A DNA stretch of 50,496 nucleotides from assembly GCA_001493195.1 (NCBI GenBank), contig FAXN01000092.1, positions 1 to 50,496 on the forward strand, written 5' to 3'. Shown piece by piece: positions 1 through 10,726 of this stretch. The DNA comes from Sulfurovum sp. enrichment culture clone C5. Lineage in GTDB: Bacteria; Campylobacterota; Campylobacteria; Campylobacterales; Sulfurovaceae. A program made the position numbers and the translations under genes. Each line of letters begins with the position of its first letter. Within the stretch, counting starts at the first letter, position 1. The notes beneath the pieces were generated by a model. The model had not been told where the DNA came from. It ran no database searches and worked only from the letters and a program-made list of their open reading frames with translations.

Positions 1-686
1 GCGACATCTGGAACGAGTGGCATGGGATTGTAGATATTTTTACCAATTTTTTTATTGATGCTATTTATGGCATTTTTGATAATCTCTTCCTCGTTTCCCA
101 AAACTCCACCATCTCCTGCGTGAGGATTTAGTCCCAATACACCAACAATACTATCAGGCTTCGCTGAATTATAAAAATCTAATAAAAATTTATTTAGTCT
201 ATCAAAAGTCAAAGAACTTGCAACATCTTTCAATGGTATATGTTCTGTAAAAAGAGCTACGAAAAGAGCAGGGCATCCAAGCATCATAATGGCATCCATT
301 TTGCAAAAATCCCTCAAGGCATCTGTGTGACCTTTGTATGTGATTCCTGCCAGTTCCCACGCTTTTTTATGTATGGGTAGGGTACATATAGCATCCACTT
401 TATTATTTTGAGCTAACCACACAGCTTTTTTAAATGAAGCAAAACTATAAGCACCACTTTCTTTTGTGATTTCACCAGCTTTTATACTAAAAGATTTTGA
501 GTTGGGAGATATGGTATCAAAGTTTGATGGTTTATCTATATTGAGTAATTTACATGCTTGTTCAAGCATATCTTCATCTATGATATAAACAGGATTAACT
601 ATCTTGGAGATAATATCATGATTTCGCAGTATAAGCTCAATGCCTATACCATTCAAATCACCTACACTTATGGCAATTTTTTTCAT
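1..686 (-). CDS. pdxA: 4-hydroxythreonine-4-phosphate dehydrogenase PdxA (3' part cut by window edge)
   Basis: Reverse-strand reading from ATG at 684-686 gives MKKIAISVGDLNGIGIELILRNHD... and continues open to the window edge (..LGLNPHAGDGGVLGNEE..), typical of PdxA; adjacent to pdxJ. Confidence 0.9.
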   Translation of the reverse strand, partial: MKKIAISVGDLNGIGIELILRNHDIISKIVNPVYIIDEDMLEQACKLLNIDKPSNFDTISPNSKSFSIKAGEITKESGAYSFASFKKAVWLAQNNKVDAICTLPIHKKAWELAGITYKGHTDALRDFCKMDAIMMLGCPALFVALFTEHIPLKDVASSLTFDRLNKFLLDFYNSAKPDSIVGVLGLNPHAGDGGVLGNEEEIIKNAINSINKKIGKNIYNPMPLVPDV

Positions 687-689
687 TGT

Positions 690-1478
690 CTATTTTATGC
701 ACTCTATCATGTCTGTTATAGCCTTCTGTAAACCTGTAAAAACAGATCTTGCAATGATGCTTTGACCTATATTTAATTCTTCTATTTCATCAATTTGTGC
801 AATATATTTTACATTATTATAATTAAGCCCATGCCCAGCTGCAATTTTTAACTCCATGGATGAGGCTAGTTTGGCTACTGTTTTTATATTTTCAAGTTCA
901 TCTGAAAGCATTTTTTCAAGTTCAACTCTTGATAAATCCAACTCTTTTATACAGTGATGAGAGCTTGCTAAATCACCATATAGCATAGCATATATGTTTG
1001 CATAGTGACCAGTATGAAACTCAACCCACTCTACACCCAAGTCTTTGGATAGCTCAACGCTTTTCATGCTAGGATCTATGAAAAGAGAAACTTCTATATC
1101 ATTTTCTTGCAGTTTTAAAATAGCCTCTTTCATGGCATTGAAGTTTTCTTCGAGTGCCAGTCCGCCCTCTGTGGTAACTTCAGCTCTTTTTTCTGGGACA
1201 ATAGTCGCACGATGAGGCTTTAATGAGCAAACTATATCTATAATTTCTGGCGATATAGCACATTCTAGATTTACTGGAATTGATGAGAGCCTGATGATAT
1301 CAGTAGCATCTGTATCTTGGATATGTCGTCTATCTTCTCTTAGATGTATAGTTATCTGATCTGCACCAGCAAGTTTGCATATCAAGAGTGCATCAAGAGG
1401 ACTTGGATCATTTATCTTCCTTGCTTCTCTAAGTACCGCTATATGATCTATATTTACACCAAGTTTCATATTGCTCAT
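690..1478 (-). CDS. pdxJ: Pyridoxine 5'-phosphate synthase PdxJ
   Basis: LGVNIDHIAVLREARK..., QITIHLREDRRHIQD, AAGHGLNY motifs of PdxJ. Confidence 0.96.
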   Translation of the reverse strand: MSNMKLGVNIDHIAVLREARKINDPSPLDALLICKLAGADQITIHLREDRRHIQDTDATDIIRLSSIPVNLECAISPEIIDIVCSLKPHRATIVPEKRAEVTTEGGLALEENFNAMKEAILKLQENDIEVSLFIDPSMKSVELSKDLGVEWVEFHTGHYANIYAMLYGDLASSHHCIKELDLSRVELEKMLSDELENIKTVAKLASSMELKIAAGHGLNYNNVKYIAQIDEIEELNIGQSIIARSVFTGLQKAITDMIECIK

Positions 1479-1515
1479 TTCTCCAAATAGTTTTTAAAAT
1501 TATAGCAAAATAGAA

Positions 1516-2235
1516 TTATATAGATAGCTCTTTTAGACTATATCGTAAAACTGCACCATTATCATCCGCAAACCATATATTATCTTCATTATCAAGAGCA
1601 ACACCTTCTATGGCAAAAGGAGGTAAAACTATCTTGCTTGTAATTTTTTCATTTTCTAGGTCATATATATAAAGTTTATCTTTTTTATCGCTAACGATAT
1701 ATAGTTTGCCATCTTTATAGTCAAGTCCAGAGCTGTCAACAATATTGCTAGAAATTTTATTTTCTATTTTTGCTTTATTATTTTTCAATGTTATTATTAT
1801 CAAAAACGCATCATCTTTGTCTTTTGACTGGGTGCTTAAAATAAAATTTTTATCCAATTTCGCAATACCCTCTATCCCGCTATTTTTACCAAAATGTTTA
1901 AATTCTTCTATTGGCAGTAGATTTTGTGATAATGTTTTTCTGTCAACAGTTAAAATCTTTCCATCTTCAACAGCAAAAACAAATTTATCGTCCTCGCAAG
2001 CAACACCTTCTAAATCATATTTTCCAAGTGAGTTAGTATTTATAATTTTTCCACTTTTGTCTATCTCGTAAAATTTACCCTCGTCATTAGCAACCACAAA
2101 CGTATCGCTATTTTTGCAATAATCAATACCAGAAGCCTCTGGTATATTTGTAATTATATGATTTTTAGCTTTTTTATCATCAAGGCACCCAGTAAAAAAT
2201 AAAACAAACACAAAATAAAACCAAAACCATTTCAT
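1516..2235 (-). CDS. Putative lipoprotein with SdiA-regulated-like beta-propeller
   Basis: Lipobox-like FFTGC near N-terminus; repeated 'EASGIDY', 'DLEGVA', 'GIEGIAKLD', 'AIEGVALD' blades. Confidence 0.65.
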   Translation of the reverse strand: MKWFWFYFVFVLFFTGCLDDKKAKNHIITNIPEASGIDYCKNSDTFVVANDEGKFYEIDKSGKIINTNSLGKYDLEGVACEDDKFVFAVEDGKILTVDRKTLSQNLLPIEEFKHFGKNSGIEGIAKLDKNFILSTQSKDKDDAFLIIITLKNNKAKIENKISSNIVDSSGLDYKDGKLYIVSDKKDKLYIYDLENEKITSKIVLPPFAIEGVALDNEDNIWFADDNGAVLRYSLKELSI

Positions 2236-2336
2236 CGCTTATATACTCCAAATATGAATAAGTTAAATTGTACCGTAAACACTCTATTACCTATCTTTTG
2301 CTAAAATCACGAATATATTTATAAAAAGGCTTTGAG

Positions 2337-3596
2337 ATGACAAAAAAATCTATAAAAAAAGCAGTATTAGCTTATAGCGGCGGGCTTGATACGAGTATAA
2401 TTCTAAAATGGCTTCAAGATGAATACAATTGTGAAGTTGTCACTTTCACCGCAGATTTAGGGCAGGGCGAAGAGGTAGAACCTGCACGTCAAAAAGCACT
2501 TAAGCTTGGAATTAAACCAGAGAATATTTTTATACTTGACTTGAGAGAAGAGTTCGTAAAAGATTTTGTTTTTCCTATGTTTAGAGCAAATGCTATTTAT
2601 GAAGGGGAATATCTTCTCGGAACTTCTATAGCTAGACCACTAATTGCAAAAAAACAGATTGAAATTGCCAAACAAACAGGCGCTGATGCTGTTAGTCATG
2701 GGGCAACAGGGAAGGGGAATGATCAAGTTAGATTTGAGCTTGGCTATCTAGCTCTTAATCCTGATATAACTGTAATCGCTCCATGGAGAGAATGGGATCT
2801 AAATTCAAGAGAAAAGCTAATAGCTTATGCAAAAAAGAATGGCATAGAGATAGCACAAAAACACCTTGATGAAAATGGAAATCCAGCAGTTAGCCCATAC
2901 TCAATGGATGCAAATTTGCTTCATATATCATACGAAGGGCTTCACCTTGAAAACCCAAATAATGAACCAGAAGAGAATATGTGGCTATGGACAAATAGCC
3001 CAGAAAATGCTCCAGATGAGGCAGAATATATCACTATAGGTTATGAAAAAGGTGATCCTGTTGCAATAAATGGCGAAAAAATGTCTCCAGCAACACTACT
3101 TAAAACTTTAAATGATTATGGCAATAAACATGGAATAGGGCGACTTGACATAGTAGAAAATAGATATGTTGGTATGAAAGCTAGAGGATGTTATGAAACA
3201 CCAGGCGGCACTATAATGTTAAAAGCTCATAGAGCAATAGAGTCTATAACATTAGACAGAGAAGAAGCTCATTTAAAAGATGAGTTGATGCCAAAATACG
3301 CAAAACTTATTTACACAGGATATTGGTGGTCACCTGAGAGAAAAGCGCTTCAAGCTGCCATTGATGCAACACAAGAGCATGTAAATGGAGAGGTTAGGGT
3401 AAAACTTTATAAAGGTAATGTTATGGTTGTTGGAAGAAAATCAGATAATTCACTTTATAGTGAAGCACACTCTACTTTTGAAGAAGATAATGTATATAAC
3501 CAAGCCGATGCAGAAGGATTTATAAGATTAAATGCTCTTAGATTTATCATAGAAGGCAAAAAACAACCACAAAGAATTAAGAATCTTATAAAATAA
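2337..3596 (+). CDS. argG: Argininosuccinate synthase
   Basis: [20 protein letters not shown]-loop motif; full-length 419 aa. Confidence 0.98.
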   Translation: MTKKSIKKAVLAYSGGLDTSIILKWLQDEYNCEVVTFTADLGQGEEVEPARQKALKLGIKPENIFILDLREEFVKDFVFPMFRANAIYEGEYLLGTSIARPLIAKKQIEIAKQTGADAVSHGATGKGNDQVRFELGYLALNPDITVIAPWREWDLNSREKLIAYAKKNGIEIAQKHLDENGNPAVSPYSMDANLLHISYEGLHLENPNNEPEENMWLWTNSPENAPDEAEYITIGYEKGDPVAINGEKMSPATLLKTLNDYGNKHGIGRLDIVENRYVGMKARGCYETPGGTIMLKAHRAIESITLDREEAHLKDELMPKYAKLIYTGYWWSPERKALQAAIDATQEHVNGEVRVKLYKGNVMVVGRKSDNSLYSEAHSTFEEDNVYNQADAEGFIRLNALRFIIEGKKQPQRIKNLIK

Positions 3597-3601
3597 TAAA
3601 A

Positions 3602-3624
3602 TAGCAAGTCAAAATGGCTTGCTA
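3602..3624. terminator. Candidate bidirectional terminator between convergent argG and 3633-4151 gene
   Basis: TAGCAAGTC-AAAAT-GGCTTGCTA 9-bp stem (one G-T wobble) in the convergent intergenic gap, flanked by A/T runs. Confidence 0.6.
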
Positions 3625-3632
3625 AAAATTTA

Positions 3633-4151
3633 CTACTTTTTTAAAAATATATTCATTTCTTTTAATATTTCAGATGGGTTAAAATCAGAAAGCTTATCTT
3701 TGTATATCATATTTGGTATTATTTCTAGAAGAATATAAAAAATCCAAAGCAATGGGTAGAACCATAAATATTCACGTCTAAAGGTTTTTTTGGTGTACCT
3801 ATCGCTAAACCAATCTTTGGCACTTTGTACATTATTTATAAAAAGTAAAGCTTGAATTGCAAACATCATACCCCAAATTATATAAGTGAATATTGCGGCC
3901 AAAAAAGCACCTTGAATGCTACTAAGTGAAATGATTAGTGCAAAAACTATTGCCAAAAAGATAGAAAAATATTTAAAACCAAAATAAGCCACAACTATGA
4001 GTAAGCTAACAATAAAAAGTATGTTTCCATATAGTATGAAAAGTTCTAAATAGGTAGCCTTTTGCGTAAAAGTTTCACCAAATATTATCCCTAGAAATAT
4101 TATTAAAAATATTGATAATGCAGTTATGGTTAAATATATAAAATCTTTCAT
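3633..4151 (-). CDS. Conserved membrane protein of unknown function
   Basis: 172 aa, several hydrophobic helices, ends next to a terminator-like hairpin. Confidence 0.65.
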   Translation of the reverse strand: MKDFIYLTITALSIFLIIFLGIIFGETFTQKATYLELFILYGNILFIVSLLIVVAYFGFKYFSIFLAIVFALIISLSSIQGAFLAAIFTYIIWGMMFAIQALLFINNVQSAKDWFSDRYTKKTFRREYLWFYPLLWIFYILLEIIPNMIYKDKLSDFNPSEILKEMNIFLKK

Positions 4152-4154
4152 TTT

Positions 4155-6134
4155 TTATGCACTTTCTAAGCCATATAGTTTGAATAAATTATTTAAATTA
4201 GGAGTTTTTCCTAGCCATTTTTCATATAATACTCTCATATTGTCTAGGTTCCCTTTTGAAAGAATATTTTCTTTATATCCTAAAGCTTTTGATTTATTAA
4301 AGTTGCCACTATTGTCTAAACACTCAAAAAATGCATCCGCACTTAAAACCTCAGCCCATTTGTAGCTATAATATCCTGCAGCATAACCACCAGAAAAAAT
4401 GTGACTAAATCCATTTTGAAATTTATTATACTTTGGAGGTTTGATTGGTGATGTTGTTTCTCTAATTTCATCAAGTAACTTTTGTGCTTCGTCCGAGCTA
4501 TACAATTTTTGATGAAGTTTTATATCAAAAAGTGCAAATTCAATTTGTCTTAATATGCCAAGACTCGCTTGAAAGTTTTTGCTACTTTCTATTTTTTCTA
4601 ATAAATCTTCAGATATATTTTTGTTTGTTTTGTAATGTTTGGCAAAAGTTTTTAAAATATCTTTTTTATACGCAAAATTTTCTAGGAATTGTGATGGAAA
4701 TTCAACAACATCCCACGCTACTCCATTTATCCCAGAAATAGACCTTTCTTTGTTTGTGCTAAAAATATGATGCAGAGCATGCCCCATTTCGTGAAACAAG
4801 GTTACAACATCATCATGTCTAAGCAAAGATGGCATTTTTTTATTTGCTGACATAAAGTTGCATACTATAAAAGCGGAGGATAAATGAGTTTTTCCTTTAC
4901 TGTCTATAAAGTGGGTTTCAAAATCATGCATCCATGCTCCACCTCTTTTTTCTTTTCTTGCTTCGAGATCAAAGTAGAGTCTAGATTTTACTTTGCCATT
5001 TTCATACATATCATATACTTTTACACATTCGTGCCAAAGGCTTAAGTCTATTTTTTTGAATTCAACATCAAAAAGATTCGATACCATATCTAAAAGCCCA
5101 CTTAATACTCTATCTTGTTCAAAGTACTCTTGGACTTCCGTTTCATCAAAATCAAACAATTCTTGTTTTAATTTTTCACTATAGTACCCAATATCATAAC
5201 TCTCTAGTTTTTTAATGCCATCATATTTATAAGCAAAATTACTTAATTCATCAAGCTCTTTTTTTGCATAGTTTTTAGCAATATTTGCTATTTTTTCTAA
5301 AAATTCTATAACATCATAAGGTGTAGAAGCGTCTCTTTTTTCTAAAGCAAGTGAAGCGTAGTTGTCAAATCCCAAAATGGTTGCCTCTTCATTTCTCAAA
5401 GCAAGTATCTCATTTATAATATTTGAATTTTCTGGCGCTCTTGTCGTATAAGCACAATACAGCTTTTCTCTTATTTCCCTATTTGGTCCATATGTCATAT
5501 ATCCTATATAACTAGGCATTTGAAGAGTAAATTCATATTGTACGTTGCCATTTTGTTCTTTTTTTGCAGACTCTAAAATACTTTCTGGCATATTTTCTAT
5601 ATCTTTTTCATTTTCAATTAACAAGGTAAAAGAATTTGTTGCATTTAATAGATTTTGAGAAAACTGATTTGAGAGTAAACTTAGCTTGCTATCAATATCT
5701 TCTAGTCTATTTTTTGTTTTTTGGGGTAAATTTACACCAGAGAGTTCAAAGTCTTTTATATTTTCACTAATAACTCTTTTTTGATCATCTGTGCTTGTTG
5801 ATATTGTCTTTAACTTTTCATATAAAGTGCTGTTATGGGCTAACTTAGTGTGAAATATTGATAAAATTTGTATCGCTTCTTCATAAATTTTTTGATTTGC
5901 ATCATTGTTCATTACGCTATTTAGATGACTTAATGGAGTAAAGAATATATTTAATTCTTCATCTATGTCTTCTAATATTTTGATAGTCTTTGCAAAGTCT
6001 GTTTCATTGCTTGTTGATATATTATTGATTACAGCATTGTAATTGCTTATAATACTTTTTATATCAGATATAAAAGTAGAATAATTTGGTTCTTTGAATT
6101 TGCAAAACATAAAAAATTGCCTTTTTGATTTCAT
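4155..6134 (-). CDS. M3 family metallopeptidase (oligopeptidase A-like)
   Basis: Zinc motif LFHEMGHALHH, C-terminal SHIFSGGYAAGYYSYKWAEVLSADAF. Confidence 0.94.
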   Translation of the reverse strand: MKSKRQFFMFCKFKEPNYSTFISDIKSIISNYNAVINNISTSNETDFAKTIKILEDIDEELNIFFTPLSHLNSVMNNDANQKIYEEAIQILSIFHTKLAHNSTLYEKLKTISTSTDDQKRVISENIKDFELSGVNLPQKTKNRLEDIDSKLSLLSNQFSQNLLNATNSFTLLIENEKDIENMPESILESAKKEQNGNVQYEFTLQMPSYIGYMTYGPNREIREKLYCAYTTRAPENSNIINEILALRNEEATILGFDNYASLALEKRDASTPYDVIEFLEKIANIAKNYAKKELDELSNFAYKYDGIKKLESYDIGYYSEKLKQELFDFDETEVQEYFEQDRVLSGLLDMVSNLFDVEFKKIDLSLWHECVKVYDMYENGKVKSRLYFDLEARKEKRGGAWMHDFETHFIDSKGKTHLSSAFIVCNFMSANKKMPSLLRHDDVVTLFHEMGHALHHIFSTNKERSISGINGVAWDVVEFPSQFLENFAYKKDILKTFAKHYKTNKNISEDLLEKIESSKNFQASLGILRQIEFALFDIKLHQKLYSSDEAQKLLDEIRETTSPIKPPKYNKFQNGFSHIFSGGYAAGYYSYKWAEVLSADAFFECLDNSGNFNKSKALGYKENILSKGNLDNMRVLYEKWLGKTPNLNNLFKLYGLESA

Positions 6135-6205
6135 TATATCATAAAATTAAATCAATTTTTCAAAGCTTTCGGTACAATTAAAAAAAAGTTTTCAAAGGCT
6201 TAAAA

Positions 6206-6925
6206 ATGATTATCATCCCAGCAAGAATAGGCTCAACTCGTTTCCCAAATAAAATATTAGCAGACATAGATGGAGTTCCTATGGTTATAAGAACGGCTAA
6301 AGCCATTGAAAATATAGATGATATTTTAATCGCAACAGATAGTGATGAAGTTATAAATATAGCAAAACATTTTGGATACAAAGCAATACTAACAGATACA
6401 AATCATCAAAGTGGAACAGATAGAATTTTTGAAGCCGCTAAAAAATTTGGGTTAAGTGGCAATGATATAGTTATAAATGTTCAAGCCGATGAACCTTTTA
6501 TAGAAGAGAGTGTTGTAAAAGCTGTTTACGAGTTAACTAAAAAAAACATAAGCAATGAAAAAATTATAATGAATTCTTGCTATAAAATATTGAATTCAAG
6601 TCAGGCGGATGATCCGAACTTAGTAAAAGTTGTTATTTCTAAAAATAGCAATGCATTGTATTTTTCAAGATCCAAGATACCATACCCAAGAGATCATCAT
6701 TTTGACGAATTTAAAGGACATATAGGAATATATGGTTTTAGCATGAAAAGCTTAGAAATTTTTTGTTCACTCAAAACATCTTTGATAGAGCATATTGAAA
6801 AATTAGAGCAACTTAGGGCCTTAGATAATGATTACAGTATATCAATGATAGAGGTAGAAACAAATAGTTTTGGGATAGATACCCAAGAAGATTTAGATAG
6901 AGCATTAAAATTTCATATACTTTAA
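6206..6925 (+). CDS. kdsB: 3-deoxy-manno-octulosonate cytidylyltransferase
   Basis: IIIPARIGSTRFPNKILADIDGVPMV... NVQADEPF, RSKIPYPR motifs. Confidence 0.96.
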   Translation: MIIIPARIGSTRFPNKILADIDGVPMVIRTAKAIENIDDILIATDSDEVINIAKHFGYKAILTDTNHQSGTDRIFEAAKKFGLSGNDIVINVQADEPFIEESVVKAVYELTKKNISNEKIIMNSCYKILNSSQADDPNLVKVVISKNSNALYFSRSKIPYPRDHHFDEFKGHIGIYGFSMKSLEIFCSLKTSLIEHIEKLEQLRALDNDYSISMIEVETNSFGIDTQEDLDRALKFHIL

Positions 6926-6950
6926 ATATATAAAATACGATTTTTTAAGC

Positions 6951-6969
6951 GACGAGAAAATTTCTCGTC
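6951..6969. repeat. Near-perfect palindrome between convergent kdsB and gspF-like gene; possible weak terminator
   Basis: GACGAGAAA-A-TTTCTCGTC; overlaps the stop codon region of 6968-8218; no clear U-tract. Confidence 0.45.
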
Positions 6970-8218
6970 AACCACCTTTGGCGGCTTTGCCAAGATCCCA
7001 CATAGGCATAAATATACCAAGTGCCATAAGCAATACAAGACCAGCGATAAAAAACATCATTATAGGCTCAATATAAGCACTTAAGTTATCTATAATAGAT
7101 TGAAATTGCATATCGTAGTATTGCGTTACTTTTTCTAGCATACCATCTAATTGACCACTGGCTTCTCCAGCTCTAATCATTTGAAGTAGCATATTTTCAA
7201 ACAGTCCAGTTAATTCAAATGATTCTGAAAGACTAAGCCCCCTTCCTATATTGGCATTAACGCCTTCAAGTTTTTGTCTAATTGCAAGATTATCAACCAT
7301 TCCAACAGCAGTATTTAAAGCTTCTGAAACAGGAATCCCTGATTTTATAAGTTCGCCCAATACAAGAGTATATCTATGCATTGTTGATAAAAATACAACT
7401 TTATTTATAAGGTAGAAGTTTTTGTGGATGAAGAGCGTATCAACTTTTAGTTTGAAATCTTTATCTTTTTTATAATAATATATTGTGCCATATATTAATC
7501 CTATTAAACCAAATAGAACAAGAAATCCATAGTTGCTTAAAATATTTTCCAAGCCTAATAGTATCTTTGTTGGTAGTGGTAGTTCGGTTTTGAATTGTGA
7601 AAAAACATCTTTAAATTTCGGAACAACCACAAGTATAAGAATTGTAAATGCAATTGCCATTGCAGTTAGTGTAATCATCGGATATCTAATAGCTTTTTTA
7701 AATTTAGAACTATTATCTCTAATGCTCTCTAGTATAACAGATAATTTCATAAAAGAAGCCGCCAGACTACCGGTTCTCTCTCCAAGCTTTGCCATTGCAA
7801 GAGCTATATGACCAAATTCTTCTCTGTAATTTTCCATACTTTCAGATAAGCTTTTACCAGCGTCAATATCACTACTTATGCTATAGTATATATCACTTAA
7901 TTGCTTGTTCTGAGTATTTACTGAAACATCAGCAAGCGTATCATGTATTGGTAGTCCAGCATCAGTCATAACAGCAATCTGTCTAATTGTTGCAATTTTA
8001 TCATTCATGTTAATACTTTTTTTAAACTGTTTTTGCAATTGTCCAAAAAAATCTTTTGTTATTACATCTATTGGTGCAGATGTAGGTTCTATTTTTGTTA
8101 TTATCACGCCATTATATTTATGCTTGATTTTGTCTTTAGCATCATTTTTGGTATATGCCTCAATGATTTGATCTTGTCTTTTGCCTTTGTGAATTAAAGA
8201 AACTTTAAAATATCCCAT
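6968..8218 (-). CDS. Type II secretion / type IV pilus inner-membrane platform protein (GspF/PilC/MshG family)
   Basis: 416 aa, two GspF-type repeats with TM segments, cytoplasmic N-terminal domain. Confidence 0.9.
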   Translation of the reverse strand: MGYFKVSLIHKGKRQDQIIEAYTKNDAKDKIKHKYNGVIITKIEPTSAPIDVITKDFFGQLQKQFKKSINMNDKIATIRQIAVMTDAGLPIHDTLADVSVNTQNKQLSDIYYSISSDIDAGKSLSESMENYREEFGHIALAMAKLGERTGSLAASFMKLSVILESIRDNSSKFKKAIRYPMITLTAMAIAFTILILVVVPKFKDVFSQFKTELPLPTKILLGLENILSNYGFLVLFGLIGLIYGTIYYYKKDKDFKLKVDTLFIHKNFYLINKVVFLSTMHRYTLVLGELIKSGIPVSEALNTAVGMVDNLAIRQKLEGVNANIGRGLSLSESFELTGLFENMLLQMIRAGEASGQLDGMLEKVTQYYDMQFQSIIDNLSAYIEPIMMFFIAGLVLLMALGIFMPMWDLGKAAKGG

Positions 8219-8219
8219 A

Positions 8220-9956
8220 TTATAACCTCGCTACTCTATATACTTCTTCTACCGTCGTTTTTCCATCCAACGCTTTTCTTATTCCATCTTCAAACATGGT
8301 CATAAAACCATCTTCTATGGCTTGTTTTGTCATCTCTTCTTTTGATGCATTAGATGCTATCATTCGAGATAATTTTTCGGTAATTACTAAAACTTCAGAA
8401 ATCATTTCTCTCCCACCATACCCAGAATGATTACACTCTTTGCATCCAGCTCCTTTATAAAAAGTTGGATTTTCAGGTATGTATTCTCGAATATCTTTTA
8501 AGAGATGCTCTGGAAGTTCTATCGCTGTTTTACAATGAGGACATAGTTTTCTTACAAGTCTTTGAGCTTGAATTGCTATAAGAGCACCACTAACTAAATA
8601 ACTTTCTATTCCCATATCTAAAATTCTCGTAACAGCACTAATTGCATCATTTGTGTGCAGTGTTGATAAAACTAAGTGACCAGTAAGTGCTGCTTGAATA
8701 GCAATCCTTAAAGTTTCTTGGTCTCTTATCTCACCAATCATTATTTTATCCGGATCTTGTCTTAGAATAGATCTTAATGCGGTTGAGAATGTAAGATTAG
8801 CATTGTTGTTAACTTGAACCTGCTGGATACCATTTAATTGGTATTCAACAGGGTCTTCTACGGTTATTATTTTATCTTTAACATCCCTAATGGCATTTAT
8901 TGCTCCATAAAGAGTAGTGGTTTTACCACTACCTGTTGGACCAGTAACCAAAACGATGCCATATGGTACTTTGATAGCTTCTGAAAACTTTTCAAATGAT
9001 ACTTTATTCATTCCACCATCTTCAAGTTTTATCATAACTTTTGATTTATCTAGTATCCTTAAAACTATAGATTCTCCCATTAGAGTTGGGAGTGTGGATA
9101 CCCTAAAGTCGTACTCCCTGGCATTTACTAGTTTTGTAAATCTTCCATCTTGTGGTTTTCTTTTTTCTGCAATATCTAGATTTGATAAAAGTTTCATTCT
9201 TGAATCAAGAGGAGCAAAAATATCTTTATCAAAACTATATAACTCTCGAAGTAATCCATCTACACGTATTCTTACTGTACAACTTTTTTCCAATGCCTCG
9301 ACATGTATATCACTTGCTCCAGCATATATCGAAGCTTTAATTATTATATCAATAAGTTTGATAATTGCAGAATCTTCTTCATTGTCAAAATCATTTCCTT
9401 TTTGTGTTAAATCTTTTCTTATTTCAGATATTATATTTTTAATACTTTCACTTGTTTCAAGTCTATGTAAATTTTGTGCAATTAATTTTGGTTGAGCAAA
9501 AGCAACAATTATTGGTTTTTTTGGTATTAGTCTTTGCAATGCTTCTTGTGCTTCTAGGTCAAAAGGATCTGCAAATGCTATGGTTACATTTAAATCATTT
9601 TCATCTATAGGTATTGCGCTATGTTTCATTAATTGTGCAAAAGGAAATTTCAAAAAAAGTTTCATATCAATTTCATAACCTTCTAAATTGATATATTTTA
9701 TGTTTAGTTCTTCGGCTAATTTTTCAAGCAAGTGTCCAATTTCAAAACCATCCATATGGTCTAGTTGCTCAATTGCTACTTCGCCTTGTCTTATTTTTTG
9801 TATTAAAAATTTTTCTAATACATCTTGTTTGAGAAAATTTTCTGCTATGAGATTTGCAAAAGTAATTTTTTTAGGAGGCCTCATGCGTACAAGTTTTTCA
9901 ATATCTGATTTTGTGACAATATTTTCATTTATCATCATTTGAATAACTTTTACCAT
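8220..9956 (-). CDS. Type II secretion / pilus assembly ATPase (GspE/PilB/MshE family)
   Basis: Walker A GPTGSGKTTTLYG, DPDKIMIGEIRDQETLRIAIQAALTGHLVLSTLHTND, CPHC...CKEC zinc motif. Confidence 0.95.
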   Translation of the reverse strand: MVKVIQMMINENIVTKSDIEKLVRMRPPKKITFANLIAENFLKQDVLEKFLIQKIRQGEVAIEQLDHMDGFEIGHLLEKLAEELNIKYINLEGYEIDMKLFLKFPFAQLMKHSAIPIDENDLNVTIAFADPFDLEAQEALQRLIPKKPIIVAFAQPKLIAQNLHRLETSESIKNIISEIRKDLTQKGNDFDNEEDSAIIKLIDIIIKASIYAGASDIHVEALEKSCTVRIRVDGLLRELYSFDKDIFAPLDSRMKLLSNLDIAEKRKPQDGRFTKLVNAREYDFRVSTLPTLMGESIVLRILDKSKVMIKLEDGGMNKVSFEKFSEAIKVPYGIVLVTGPTGSGKTTTLYGAINAIRDVKDKIITVEDPVEYQLNGIQQVQVNNNANLTFSTALRSILRQDPDKIMIGEIRDQETLRIAIQAALTGHLVLSTLHTNDAISAVTRILDMGIESYLVSGALIAIQAQRLVRKLCPHCKTAIELPEHLLKDIREYIPENPTFYKGAGCKECNHSGYGGREMISEVLVITEKLSRMIASNASKEEMTKQAIEDGFMTMFEDGIRKALDGKTTVEEVYRVARL

Positions 9957-9982
9957 TTTAAAAACTCCTGTTGTAATTTATA

Positions 9983-10678
9983 TTATTTATTTTCATTTTC
10001 AAACTCATTAATAATGTTTAATGCTTCTTTTGAACCAGTTTTTGATGCGTAAGCTTTTATAATCCTAACAGCTTCATTTTTATCGCCTAGATAGAATTTT
10101 GATTTTGCCATTATAATCCAACTATCTTCAATCTCTTCTGTTATTTTGTTAGTTTCAATTGCCCAAAATAATGCCTTATTATACTCTTTTTTTTCATAAT
10201 AGCTAATAGCTAAAAATAGAGAGTCATTTGGGTCGTGGGATTCATTAAATCTTTTCATTATGTCAATTAATGTAGCCACATTTGACTCTTGCGTTAATTT
10301 AACTTTTTTTCGAGTTGTTTGTGGTTGCTCGTAAGTTTCATTGTTTGCTTTAAAACTATTATCGTTTTGTTGCTTTACGTCATTACTTATATTTTGTGTA
10401 TTTGGCATGGAATATGTATCCGATGAAGCTAAATTTTTAATTTGTGATACAATTTGCTCCCCTTGTTGCTTGATGCCTATTGTTTGATTATTTTTTACTG
10501 TCTGCTTGATTTTAATTGTAGTTAAATTTGGTTCAAATATATTTAGGTTTGCATTTATCACAAGATGTAATTTTTTCTTATTGCTTAAAAGTAGTTCACT
10601 TTCTTTTTTTTCATTTATGTAATATTTTATAGAAAAAAATAACACTAAAAAACCAATAAAAAATAAAGCATATGTCAT
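9983..10678 (-). CDS. Membrane-anchored TPR-like protein of the pilus/secretion cluster
   Basis: N-terminal TM helix, C-terminal helical repeats (NDSLFLAISYYEKKEYNKALFWAIETNK...). Confidence 0.65.
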   Translation of the reverse strand: MTYALFFIGFLVLFFSIKYYINEKKESELLLSNKKKLHLVINANLNIFEPNLTTIKIKQTVKNNQTIGIKQQGEQIVSQIKNLASSDTYSMPNTQNISNDVKQQNDNSFKANNETYEQPQTTRKKVKLTQESNVATLIDIMKRFNESHDPNDSLFLAISYYEKKEYNKALFWAIETNKITEEIEDSWIIMAKSKFYLGDKNEAVRIIKAYASKTGSKEALNIINEFENENK

Positions 10679-10726
10679 ATTTTTTTTATTTTGTATTTAG
10701 CTAATTTTTGTTCTAAAATATTAACA

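Noticed and set aside
6951-6969. GACGAGAAAATTTCTCGTC as a strong intrinsic terminator
   Set aside because: The palindrome is real but has no loop-plus-U-tract geometry on either strand; listed only as a repeat.
8917-9495. 192-aa plus-strand ORF opposite gspE
   Set aside because: Antisense shadow of a confident ATPase gene.
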